Below, one piece after another: positions 1-6,861 of a DNA stretch of 11,027 nucleotides. The translations under genes were made by a program, and so were the position numbers. Source of the DNA: JAPLXD01 sp041661585 (GTDB taxonomy: Bacteria; Patescibacteriota; Minisyncoccia; Moranbacterales; UBA11712); NCBI GenBank assembly GCA_041661585.1, contig JBAZUC010000026.1, forward strand, positions 1 through 11,027, written 5' to 3'. Under the pieces are notes generated by a model. It was not told where the DNA came from and made no database searches. It saw nothing but the letters and a program-made list of their open reading frames with translations. Position 1 is the stretch's first letter, and each line of letters begins with the position of its first letter.

Positions 1-300
1 CGCTAAAATAGCGGCGATAATCTTCAATATTTTTTTATTGAGATATGAGATAAATTCGCTGTTCGCGGCGTAGTCATTTTTCGCGGCGAAAAGTGAAGAA
101 TATTTGATGACGAAATAAGAAAACCCCGAAGCAAGCACGCCCGACATCGCCACAAACGCGAAAACACTTTGCACTTCTCCATATTCAGAAACTGACAGCT
201 TCCTTGCCACGAGAAAATGAAACAAATATCCAAGAAGTCCGGCAAGCAGTGTACCGGACATGAAGATGATGCTGTCTTTCAAAAATCTGCTTTTTGTCAT
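1..300 (-). CDS. Wzx/MATE-like polysaccharide flippase, N-terminal part (cut by window edge)
   Basis: An open frame runs from an ATG at 300-298 to the window edge with no stop, giving 100 N-terminal residues. It begins MTKSRFLKDSIIF and continues through two hydrophobic stretches (about residues 9-33 and 44-68), separated by the polar segment ARKLSVSEYGEVQS. The pattern of a short basic N-terminus, a first helix with SGTLLAGLLGY, then a 'hFLVARxLSxxEYGxxxS' loop is typical of oligosaccharide flippases of the MOP superfamily (Wzx-like), which move lipid-linked sugars across the inner membrane. The start codon overlaps the stop of the upstream PAP2 gene as ATGA, so the two are probably translationally coupled. 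A PAP2 phosphatase of the undecaprenyl-pyrophosphatase type next to a flippase fits lipid-carrier and envelope glycan metabolism. The C-terminal part is missing, so the subfamily and substrate cannot be judged. Confidence 0.8.
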   Translation of the reverse strand, partial: MTKSRFLKDSIIFMSGTLLAGLLGYLFHFLVARKLSVSEYGEVQSVFAFVAMSGVLASGFSYFVIKYSSLFAAKNDYAANSEFISYLNKKILKIIAAILA

Positions 301-749
301 TCTTTTTTTCGAGTGAAATAGGCCGCGGGAAAATAAATAAGGGCCACTATGATCAGGCTCCCTGCTATGTCAAGAGCGTGATGCACACCCGCTAGAACCC
401 TCGCAACGCCGACGAGAATCGCAAGGCACAATAAGAGTAATCCCAACTTTTTGTTGAAGTGAAAAATCGCGAAAGCAATGGCCGCTCCCAGAAGCGTATG
501 ATCGGACGGGAAGCCGTTGTCCGCCGCATGCCCAAGAAGCGGCGTGAAATTTCCGGCGACGAAAGGCCGTGGATCAAAATAAAAACGGGAAATCAATTTT
601 GCGGCGATGTATGAGAGTGGCAACAATATCACCGCGAAAATCAGTATCTCTTTTTGCTTCGTGCGCGAAAGTTTGAGAAAATAAAAAACTGCGATCGCTA
701 TTGAAACGAACAAAAGATATTTGGCGATGAAAATGATTATTGTATTCAT
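297..749 (-). CDS. PAP2-superfamily phosphatase, BcrC-like (probable undecaprenyl-diphosphatase)
   Basis: A 150-residue membrane protein of the PAP2 acid phosphatase superfamily. All three family motifs are visible: an RFYFDPRPF block (residues 55-63), GFPSDHT (79-85), and ARVLAGVHHALD (116-127) with the catalytic-type His and Asp. The PSDH form of motif 2, rather than PSGH, is common in BcrC-type undecaprenyl-pyrophosphate phosphatases, which recycle the C55 lipid carrier at the outer face of the membrane. About five hydrophobic segments are seen, and the protein ends in a basic RKKE tail. I chose the ATG at 749; the frame also extends to a TTG at 779, but that would place the start inside a palindrome and adds a polar stretch before the first helix. 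No strong SD precedes either start. Its stop overlaps the next gene's start (ATGA). Other lipid phosphatase roles (phosphatidylglycerophosphate, for example) remain possible. Confidence 0.85.
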   Translation of the reverse strand: MNTIIIFIAKYLLFVSIAIAVFYFLKLSRTKQKEILIFAVILLPLSYIAAKLISRFYFDPRPFVAGNFTPLLGHAADNGFPSDHTLLGAAIAFAIFHFNKKLGLLLLCLAILVGVARVLAGVHHALDIAGSLIIVALIYFPAAYFTRKKE

Positions 750-765
750 AGCATTTATTCTAGTA

Positions 766-788
766 TTCCTAAAGTTCAACTTTAGGAA
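766..788. repeat. Perfect 23-nt palindrome between the Nramp and PAP2 genes
   Basis: Two 11-base arms, TTCCTAAAGTT and AACTTTAGGAA, flank a single central C. It lies in the only spacer longer than 9 nt (750-792) inside the otherwise tight leuS-to-flippase gene run, just after the Nramp stop. There is no T-run on either side, so it is not a standard intrinsic terminator. As RNA it could fold into a small hairpin that protects 3' ends or attenuates; as DNA it could be an operator. The function is unknown. Confidence 0.6.
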
Positions 789-792
789 AGAA

Positions 793-2229
793 TTATTTCA
801 AGGCTAAATAAATTGTCGCTATTATTGCACTGGACATAAACACGACCGCCGCCCAGCCGAAAAATTTGACCCAGCGCGGATGCGTTTCCGTACCCATGAT
901 CCGCTTATCATTGCCGACGATCATGATGGCAACCAGAAGCGGAAGCGCAATAATTCCATTGAGATACGCGGAATAATAGAGCGCCTTGATCGGTTCTATG
1001 CCGATGAAATTGATCCCCAAGCCCACAATGATCGAGAAAGTGATGATGAGATAAAATCCTTTGGCCCGCGAAAATTTGAGCTCCAGTCCCTCATGCCATT
1101 TCATCATCTCGCAAAGGGCGTAGGCGCCCGAGCCGGCCAGGATCGGAATGGCCAGAACTCCCGTCCCGATGATTCCGAGCGCGAAAAGAAGATAGGCAAA
1201 GTCCCCGGCGAAAGGCCGGAGAGCAAGAGCTGCCTGTTCGGCCGAGCCAATATTTGTGATGCCGTTTTTGAAAAGAACTTGCGCCGTCGTGAGAATGATG
1301 AAAAAAAAGACAATATTGGCCAGGAGCATCCCCGCTCCAACATCGGTGCGCATTTCACGCACGCGGATGTGCATTAATCTTTTCGTCCATTTCAATTTGA
1401 GCATTTTGTTCTCTTCAACCTCTTCCGAGGCCTGCCAGAAAAAAAGATAGGGTGTGATGGTCGTTCCAAAAATGGCGATGAGCGCAAAAACATAGTTCGA
1501 GTTGAAACGCATTGTTGGGACAAAAGCGTTTTTCAAAACTTCAAACCAGTCCGGATGCGCCATGAACCCGGCAACGATATAAGCAAAGACCGACAGAGTG
1601 AGCCACTTGAGGATTCTCACATAAATATGATATTGGAAAAATATTTCCATGAGAATAATGAGGAGAGCGAACAGGACGGCGCCGAAATAGAGATCCGTTC
1701 CCGTGAGCATTTTGAGTGAGGCGGCCATCGCGCCGAGATCGGCCCCAATGTTCACCACGTTGGCGATGATCAAAATCGAAACGATTCCCAGAACGATCTT
1801 TTTTCCATAATGTTTCTGGATCACATTCGCAAGACCATGGTTCGCCACAATCCCGATCCGGGCGCAGGCCTCTTGAACCGCCAACATGATCGGCAAAAGC
1901 CAGGCCGCCGTCCACAAGATCGCAAAGCCGAACATCGCTCCAACCGAAGAGTATGTCCCAATTCCTGACGGATCATCATCCGACGCGCCGGTGATGATTC
2001 CCGGACCGAGCACGCGCAAATAGTATTTCACCTTCATCCGGGGATTTTGAAATACCTTTTTGATCCTTTGCGCCTCATCTTGGGTGATCCGAAGCGCCCC
2101 GTCCGCGACCTTCACGGCCTTCACCTCACCCCAAATAACCATTTTTTTCGCAATTACAAGCGGAATTCCAGCCTCGCGGCGGAATTCGGAAAGAGTGAGA
2201 AGTTTTTCTTTTGGTTGGATTTTTTTCAT
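793..2229 (-). CDS. Nramp-family (SLC11-like) divalent metal transporter with an N-terminal HTH-like extension
   Basis: A 478-residue inner-membrane protein. Residues ~70-478 form an Nramp-type transporter that would import divalent metal ions. Its TM1 holds GPGIITGASDDDPSGIGTY (75-93) and its TM6 holds GTTITPYLFFWQ (255-266), followed by ASEEVEE. Canonical MntH proteins carry DPGN in TM1 and MPH in TM6; here these read DPSG (86-89) and TPY (259-261), so metal preference may differ from Mn/Fe. This variant resembles a large, poorly studied Nramp-related group. About eleven hydrophobic segments follow, the usual number. Residues ~1-62 are an added soluble domain containing LTLSEFRREAGIP and GEVKAVKVADGALRITQDEA, a pattern like a MerR/excisionase winged helix. 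The start is the ATG at 2229, 9 nt after the YvcK stop, with only A-rich sequence before it. It is probably co-transcribed with leuS and yvcK. Confidence 0.88.
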   Translation of the reverse strand: MKKIQPKEKLLTLSEFRREAGIPLVIAKKMVIWGEVKAVKVADGALRITQDEAQRIKKVFQNPRMKVKYYLRVLGPGIITGASDDDPSGIGTYSSVGAMFGFAILWTAAWLLPIMLAVQEACARIGIVANHGLANVIQKHYGKKIVLGIVSILIIANVVNIGADLGAMAASLKMLTGTDLYFGAVLFALLIILMEIFFQYHIYVRILKWLTLSVFAYIVAGFMAHPDWFEVLKNAFVPTMRFNSNYVFALIAIFGTTITPYLFFWQASEEVEENKMLKLKWTKRLMHIRVREMRTDVGAGMLLANIVFFFIILTTAQVLFKNGITNIGSAEQAALALRPFAGDFAYLLFALGIIGTGVLAIPILAGSGAYALCEMMKWHEGLELKFSRAKGFYLIITFSIIVGLGINFIGIEPIKALYYSAYLNGIIALPLLVAIMIVGNDKRIMGTETHPRWVKFFGWAAVVFMSSAIIATIYLALK

Positions 2230-2238
2230 TTTAATTTT

Positions 2239-3273
2239 TCATACAATATCTTTGATCAAGTTTTCATAGCTTCCTATCTCGGAAATCATCATGATGACTT
2301 TGGACAACTTTCGGCTGTCATGGCGGATAAAAGACCGCGTACTTGCAATAGCATCCGATTTGGAACGCTCTACTATTTCCAAGCTCAAGAGATCAGCTTT
2401 GACCACCTTATAACTTCTTTCAATCTTGGCCTTTTCATCAAACTTTACCAGCGCTCCTCTTCCCTCTTTCTTTTCGTATTTTCTTATCAGGCTCTTGGGC
2501 GGTTTTTTGGTGTTATAGGTAACAAAATTTATCCTGCCTTCTCCTAAATACTTATTGAGTTGTTCAACGTATTTGTCCAAATCATAACCATCCGTTTGTC
2601 CTTTGCGATTGGTCAAATTGCAGTTAAGCACAACTTTGGCTTTTGCTTTTCGAATGGCTTTTCCGATACTGCTTACCAAAAGATTGGGTAGAAGCGATCC
2701 ATAGAGATCTCCTGGTCCAATGATGATGAAGTCCGCCTTCTTTATTCGGTCTAGCGCCGTTTCAAAAGCTTTTGCTTTTTTCGCGAGGGATATTTCTCTT
2801 ATCCCAATTTTTCTGATTTCTTTGCTGTGATCAAGCTCGGTTTCTCCCTTAAGAACTTTTCCGTTTTTGAGCCTGATCAAGAGGCGCATGTCATCCTCTG
2901 AAACCGGAATCACTTCGCCTTTCACATTGAGAATTTTTCCGGCTTCCTCCACTCCTTTTGAAAAATTTTTTGATATTTTTTCAAGGGCCGAAAGAAAAAG
3001 ATTTCCAAAACTATGGCCTTTCAGATTTTTTCCACCGAACCGATAGCTCATCAGTTCCCGCAAAGTATCCGAAGAATCGGAAAGAGCCACCAGGCACTGC
3101 CGCACGTCTCCCGGAGGAAGAACTCCCAATTCATCCCGAAGAACTCCGGTTGATCCGCCGTCATCAGCCATTGAGACAATGGCTGAAATATTGACCGGAT
3201 AATTCTTGAGTCCGGAAAGAAGAGTGAAGCTCCCCGTCCCTCCACCGATTGTAACAATGTTTTTCTTTTTCAT
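2239..3273 (-). CDS. yvcK: YvcK/CofD-family protein (gluconeogenesis/morphogenesis factor)
   Basis: A 344-residue cytoplasmic protein of the YvcK branch of the CofD-like family. Motifs in order: GGGTGS (10-15) after a first beta strand, SMADDGGSTG (34-43), LPPGDVRQC (52-60), GHSFGNL (86-92), IIGPGDLYGSLLPNLLV (184-200), and NLTNRKGQTDGYDL (219-232). The GGGTGS and DDGGSTG blocks are those that bind nucleotide or sugar-nucleotide in the family. In Bacillus and Mycobacterium, YvcK-type proteins (YvcK, CuvA) affect cell shape and peptidoglycan precursor supply on gluconeogenic carbon and bind UDP-sugars. The CofD transferase activity needs coenzyme F420 genes, none of which are here. The length is slightly above the usual 310-330, with the extra residues in a lysine-rich C-terminal part. 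The ATG at 3273 follows the upstream stop by 6 nt; no clear SD. Placement before envelope genes (PAP2, flippase) agrees with a cell-wall role. Confidence 0.9.
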   Translation of the reverse strand: MKKKNIVTIGGGTGSFTLLSGLKNYPVNISAIVSMADDGGSTGVLRDELGVLPPGDVRQCLVALSDSSDTLRELMSYRFGGKNLKGHSFGNLFLSALEKISKNFSKGVEEAGKILNVKGEVIPVSEDDMRLLIRLKNGKVLKGETELDHSKEIRKIGIREISLAKKAKAFETALDRIKKADFIIIGPGDLYGSLLPNLLVSSIGKAIRKAKAKVVLNCNLTNRKGQTDGYDLDKYVEQLNKYLGEGRINFVTYNTKKPPKSLIRKYEKKEGRGALVKFDEKAKIERSYKVVKADLLSLEIVERSKSDAIASTRSFIRHDSRKLSKVIMMISEIGSYENLIKDIV

Positions 3274-3279
3274 ATTTCT

Positions 3280-4233
3280 TTATTCATACACGATATCTCC
3301 GTCGCCGTTGCTTTTGATCGTGTTTTTGGAAAGTTTGATGTACTTGTCCGCGAAAACTTTGAATTTTTTCGGGCCGATGCTGTGCGTATAATTTGCGAGC
3401 CGAACGCCATATTTGTGATTTCCCCTGATCGTATTTGAGGAAATTTTCACTTTGCCTTTCTTGCTTGTGGAATATGCCTGAACCGCGATGCCCTGCGTAT
3501 GATTGTTTTCGATTTGATTGCTTTTGAAAGTGAGGTTTGCGCCGGACAGAATCGATTCAACGCCGGATTCGCTGTTGGCGTGAATATTGTTGCCAGAGAC
3601 CGTTCCTTTGCCTCCCGGATGCAGGTCTATTCCCTCTTCACCGTTCGAAAAAATTTCATTGTTCGAAACGTTGATTTTTCTTTTGGCGATATAGAGTCCC
3701 TGCGCAGCGCTGCCGGAAATTTCTGAATTTTTGATCGTGAATTTGTATTTGTTCGTCGCACTCGATTGTTTCACGTCCACTCCATATTTTCCCGCGTCTT
3801 TGATGTCGCAATTGTCAATTGTCACTTTGGAATATTTCCCGATGATGACGGCAGTCGCCTCGGAATTTTTGATAGTGAAACTTTTGATCTCACTTTTCGT
3901 CGAGACAAAATTGACAGCGTTATTGAATCCATTGGCGTCAAGGATCGTTTCACTCTCGTTTTCTCCGAAAAGCTTCGCATCATTGAGGATGGCTATCGAC
4001 TCGAGATATGTCCCTTTTTTGATATAAACAGTTTTGCTTTTGAGGCCATCAGTTTGGATATGAGAAAGCGCCTCGCCAATCGTCTTCCACGGATACTGTT
4101 CGCTTCCGTCTTCTGTTGCTTGAGATGAATTTTTGTCGACAAAAAAATCATATCCGGCGGAATGCGTGAGCGCGGGAAAGAAAAAGTATAACAAAATAGT
4201 CGCCAGAACAATTTTTGTTTTCTTGTTTTGCAT
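3280..4233 (-). CDS. Secreted right-handed parallel beta-helix (pectate-lyase-like) protein
   Basis: A 317-residue protein with a clear Sec signal peptide: basic MQNKKTK, a hydrophobic core (residues 8-21), and a probable cut after ALTHSA (residue 26). The mature start, YDFFVDKNSSQ...GSEQYPWKTIGEAL, is the usual entry to DUF1565/beta-helix proteins. From about residue 137 there are at least seven coils of ~20-28 residues of the form 'hTIxNxxIxxxxxxGhxh': VTIDNCDIKDAGKYGVDV, FTIKNSEISGSAAQGLYI, INVSNNEIFSNGEEGIDL, GTVSGNNIHANSESGVES, LTFKSNQIENNHTQGIAV, VKISSNTIRGNHKYGVRL and IKLSKNTIKSNGDGDIVY. No LPXTG, TM anchor or sorting domain is seen, so it may be free or wall-associated. No catalytic residues can be named; a polysaccharide-binding or -modifying role is a guess. 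It starts 5 nt after leuS and ends 6 nt before yvcK, an odd place for an exported protein. Confidence 0.85.
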   Translation of the reverse strand: MQNKKTKIVLATILLYFFFPALTHSAGYDFFVDKNSSQATEDGSEQYPWKTIGEALSHIQTDGLKSKTVYIKKGTYLESIAILNDAKLFGENESETILDANGFNNAVNFVSTKSEIKSFTIKNSEATAVIIGKYSKVTIDNCDIKDAGKYGVDVKQSSATNKYKFTIKNSEISGSAAQGLYIAKRKINVSNNEIFSNGEEGIDLHPGGKGTVSGNNIHANSESGVESILSGANLTFKSNQIENNHTQGIAVQAYSTSKKGKVKISSNTIRGNHKYGVRLANYTHSIGPKKFKVFADKYIKLSKNTIKSNGDGDIVYE

Positions 4234-4238
4234 ATTAT

Positions 4239-6722
4239 CTAGACGACGAAGTTGATGAGTCTCCCAGGGACGAAAATTATTTTTCTTATATTGTCGACGT
4301 TCGGAATATATTTTTTGATCTTTTCGGATTCGAACGCCAAGCGCTTGATGTCATCTTCTTTCGCGTCCAAGGAAACCGTGACTTGGTGGCGCACTTTCCC
4401 GTTCACTTGAATGACAATGTTCGCCTCTTTTTCCACGACCAGTTTCGGATCAAATTTCGGCCATTTTTCAAGGAAAATCGACTTTTTGTGGCCAATTTTC
4501 TGCCAGAGCTCTTCGGCGATGTGGGGAGCGAACGGCGAAATAAGCGTTAGAAACTTCTCAAATCTGTCTTTGTTAATATCGAATTTTTCTATTTCGTTAA
4601 CGAAAATCATCATTCCCGAAATCGCCGTATTGAATTTCAAGTTTTCAATGTCCTCTGAAACTTTTTTAATAGTTTTTTCGGTAAACCTTTTCATATAATC
4701 CACTTCCCATTTCGCCCTTTCTCTTTGTCTTTCTGCTAAATCATTTCCACTTTTTAGGGCAAAACAAGCTTTCCCTGATTTTATTTTTTTATCGTCCTCA
4801 ATAATTTCAATTTTCCACACCCGTTCCAAAAATCTTTTGAGACCGATGATGCTTTTTGTATTCCACGCTTTGCTGTCTTCCAGCGGTCCCATGAACATCT
4901 CAAAGAGGCGCAAGATGTCAGCTCCGTATTCGCGAACGATCTCGTCAGGATTGATCACGTTGCCAAGCGACTTGGACATTTTCCGTCCGTCCTCCGCAAC
5001 GATCATTCCTTGATGGCGCAACTTCGCGAACGGTTCGTTGAAATTGATATATTTATACTTGTGCAAAGCCTTCGTGAAAAATCTTGAATAGAGCAAATGC
5101 AGAACTACATGCTCCGCCCCGCCGATATAGAGATCCACCGGCAGCCATTTTTTGATTTCGGCCTTGCTCGCGAATTCTTTTTTGTTTTTCGGATCGGCAA
5201 ACCGGAAAAAATACCAGCTTGAACAAACAAACGTGTCCATCGTATCGAGTTCGCGCCTGGCCGCGCCTTGGCATTTCGGACATTGAGTATTCACAAAATC
5301 AGGATTTGTCCCGAGAGGCGACGTTCCCTTTGGCCTGTAATCTTTTACCTTAGGTAATATAACAGGCAAATCCTTTTCCGGAACCGGTTGCCAGCCGCAT
5401 TTTTCGCAATGGACCATCGGGATCGGCGCACCCCAATATCTCTGCCGCGAAATGAGCCAGTCGCGGAGTTTGTATGTTATCGCTTTTTTGCCAAATTTAT
5501 TCTTCTCAAGCCAAGCCGCCATTTCTTCTCGCGCTTTTTCGGATGATAGGCCAGAGTATTTTTCTGAGTCAATCAAAATACCATTGTCGGTATAGGCTTT
5601 ATTTTTTATTGAAGATTTTTTGTCCAAACTTTTTATTACTTCTTTTATTTTTAACTTGTATTTCTTTGCAAACTCGAAATCCCGCTCGTCATGGGCCGGA
5701 ACGGCCATGACCGCGCCCGTGCCATACGTTGAAAGGACATAATCCGCAACGAAAATAGGAACATCTTCATTGGTGAAAGGATTGATCGCCTTCACGCCTT
5801 TCAACTCCACGCCGGTTTTTTCTTTCTGAAGTTCCGTCCGCTGCAAATCGGTCTTTTTTCTGGCTTTTGCGATATATTTTTCAATTTCTTTTAGATTCTT
5901 GATTTCGGACTTTAAATTTCCAATCAACGGATGTTCGGGCGCGACCACACAATACGTGCAGCCAAAAATAGTGTCAAGCCGAGTCGTGAAAACTTCCAAG
6001 TGATAATTTTTGTTTGTTTTGAACTTTATTGTCGCTCCTTCTGATTTGCCGATCCAATTTTTTTGCGCGGTTTTAGTCGATTCCGGCCAATCGATTTTGT
6101 CCAAGTCTTTGATCAAATCTTCCGCAAAATCAGTGATCTTGAAAAACCACTGTTCGAGATCTTTTTGGATCACTTCGTTTTTGCAGCGTTCGCAGACGCC
6201 ATCTTCGACTTGTTCGTTCGCGAGAACCGTTTTGCAGGATTCGCACCAGTTCACTTTCGCCTTTTTGCGGTACGCGAGACCCGCTTTATACAAAAACAAA
6301 AAGAACCATTGGGTCCATTTGTAATATTGGGGACTCGAGGTATCAACCTCGCGCGACCAATCATACGAAAGGCCAAGTGATTTGATTTGCCTGGTGAAGT
6401 TTTTGATATTTTGGTGCGTGCTTTTGTCGGGATGGACTCCGGTTTTGATGGCAAAATTTTCCGCCGGCAAACCAAACGCGTCCCAGCCCATCGGATGCAA
6501 AACATTTTTTCCGATCATTCTCTGATAGCGCGAATATATGTCACTCGCCGTATAGCTTTCCACGTGTCCGACATGCAATCCGTCGCCGGACGGATATGGG
6601 AACATATCAAGACAATAGAATTTCAGCTTTTTTGATTTCTCATCAGCAGCATAAAGCTTTGGATTCTTTTTCCAATACTCCTGCCATTTGCGTTCAATCA
6701 ATTTTGGATTATATTTTTTCAT
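4239..6722 (-). CDS. leuS: Leucyl-tRNA synthetase (LeuRS)
   Basis: An 827-residue class I aminoacyl-tRNA synthetase that charges tRNA-Leu. The signatures are all present: the HIGH-type motif HVGH (50-53) after FPYPSGDGL, KMSKS (581-585) in GRKMSKSLGNVINPDE, and the editing domain with TTRLDTIFG (246-254; the usual form is TRPDT) and GTGAVMAVPAHDERD (334-348), whose Asp is needed for hydrolysis of mischarged tRNA. Cysteines 160/163/177/180 and 439/442/481/484 form two zinc-knuckle-like sets. RDWLISRQRYWG (420-431) and the C-terminal VNGKVRHQVTV are also typical. The length is near the bacterial norm (about 800-880). The start is the ATG at 6722; a GGA lies about 12 nt before it, inside a small hairpin. 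This is the first gene of a six-gene run. Immediately upstream lies a second, truncated leuS-like 5' end (6771-6809). Confidence 0.98.
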   Translation of the reverse strand: MKKYNPKLIERKWQEYWKKNPKLYAADEKSKKLKFYCLDMFPYPSGDGLHVGHVESYTASDIYSRYQRMIGKNVLHPMGWDAFGLPAENFAIKTGVHPDKSTHQNIKNFTRQIKSLGLSYDWSREVDTSSPQYYKWTQWFFLFLYKAGLAYRKKAKVNWCESCKTVLANEQVEDGVCERCKNEVIQKDLEQWFFKITDFAEDLIKDLDKIDWPESTKTAQKNWIGKSEGATIKFKTNKNYHLEVFTTRLDTIFGCTYCVVAPEHPLIGNLKSEIKNLKEIEKYIAKARKKTDLQRTELQKEKTGVELKGVKAINPFTNEDVPIFVADYVLSTYGTGAVMAVPAHDERDFEFAKKYKLKIKEVIKSLDKKSSIKNKAYTDNGILIDSEKYSGLSSEKAREEMAAWLEKNKFGKKAITYKLRDWLISRQRYWGAPIPMVHCEKCGWQPVPEKDLPVILPKVKDYRPKGTSPLGTNPDFVNTQCPKCQGAARRELDTMDTFVCSSWYFFRFADPKNKKEFASKAEIKKWLPVDLYIGGAEHVVLHLLYSRFFTKALHKYKYINFNEPFAKLRHQGMIVAEDGRKMSKSLGNVINPDEIVREYGADILRLFEMFMGPLEDSKAWNTKSIIGLKRFLERVWKIEIIEDDKKIKSGKACFALKSGNDLAERQRERAKWEVDYMKRFTEKTIKKVSEDIENLKFNTAISGMMIFVNEIEKFDINKDRFEKFLTLISPFAPHIAEELWQKIGHKKSIFLEKWPKFDPKLVVEKEANIVIQVNGKVRHQVTVSLDAKEDDIKRLAFESEKIKKYIPNVDNIRKIIFVPGRLINFVV

Positions 6723-6732
6723 ATCTTGTTGA

Positions 6733-6770
6733 GTTCCAATTTATTGGGACGAAATCCCGCCCTGGCGGGA
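6733..6770. repeat. Double-palindrome element between the leuS relic and leuS
   Basis: Two adjacent inverted repeats. At 6733-6750 GTTCCAAT and ATTGGGAC flank a TT (8 pairs, one G:U when read as RNA). At 6755-6770 TCCCGCC and GGCGGGA flank a CT (7 perfect pairs). They sit exactly between the end of the truncated leuS-like start and the intact leuS start. The compact paired-hairpin form resembles REP-like or small non-autonomous dispersed elements. The upstream-facing hairpin includes the GGAA that would serve as the leuS SD. Confidence 0.65.
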
Positions 6771-6809
6771 CCACTTAGATTCGATTTTTTTCGGGTTATA
6801 TTTGACCAT
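6741..6809 (-). pseudogene. Truncated duplicate of a leuS 5' end (relic or short upstream ORF)
   Basis: An ATG at 6809-6807 opens a 22-codon frame closed by TAA at 6743-6741. Its first 13 residues, MVKYNPKKIESKW, match the LeuRS start MKKYNPKLIERKW at 9 of 13 positions. The DNA differs at many third positions (AAC/AAT, CCG/CCA, ATC/ATT, AAG/AAA), so this is not a recent copy. After the TGG codon the frame enters a palindrome and reads SRQGGISSQ before the stop. It is placed just after the promoter where a real leuS start would be expected. It contains no Leu codon, so it is not a leucine-attenuation leader. It is most likely the remnant of an older or second leuS; a regulatory uORF is a weaker alternative. 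Confidence 0.65.
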
Positions 6810-6825
6810 AAATTGATTTTATCAC

Positions 6826-6860
6826 ATTATAACTTTAGCCCATTTTGAGGTTTTTATCAA
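6826..6860 (-). promoter_or_regulatory. Probable promoter of the leuS operon
   Basis: On the minus strand TTGATA (6855-6860) is followed after 17 nt by TAAAGT (6832-6837). A perfect TATAAT (6826-6831) directly abuts it and could serve as an alternative -10, with a 23-nt gap. Predicted transcription starts near 6819-6825, upstream of the leuS relic, leaving a leader of roughly 100 nt. The -35 box begins only 1 nt after the T-run of the preceding terminator. Confidence 0.6.
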
Positions 6861-6861
6861 G

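Noticed and set aside
24..245. A 73-residue minus-strand frame at the left end
   Set aside because: It is out of frame with the flippase start at 300, which continues open to the window edge and has family-like sequence; this one is a shadow.
750..779. TTG start at 779 for the PAP2 gene
   Set aside because: It falls within the palindrome and adds ten polar residues before the first membrane segment; the ATG at 749 gives a more usual N-terminus.
880..1377. A 165-residue plus-strand frame within the Nramp gene
   Set aside because: Charged, low-plausibility sequence antisense to transmembrane segments; a shadow of codon use, with no SD or homology.
6741..6809. Leucine attenuator peptide upstream of leuS
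   Set aside because: The 22-codon frame contains no leucine codons, and no terminator/antiterminator pair or T-box consensus is visible between it and leuS.
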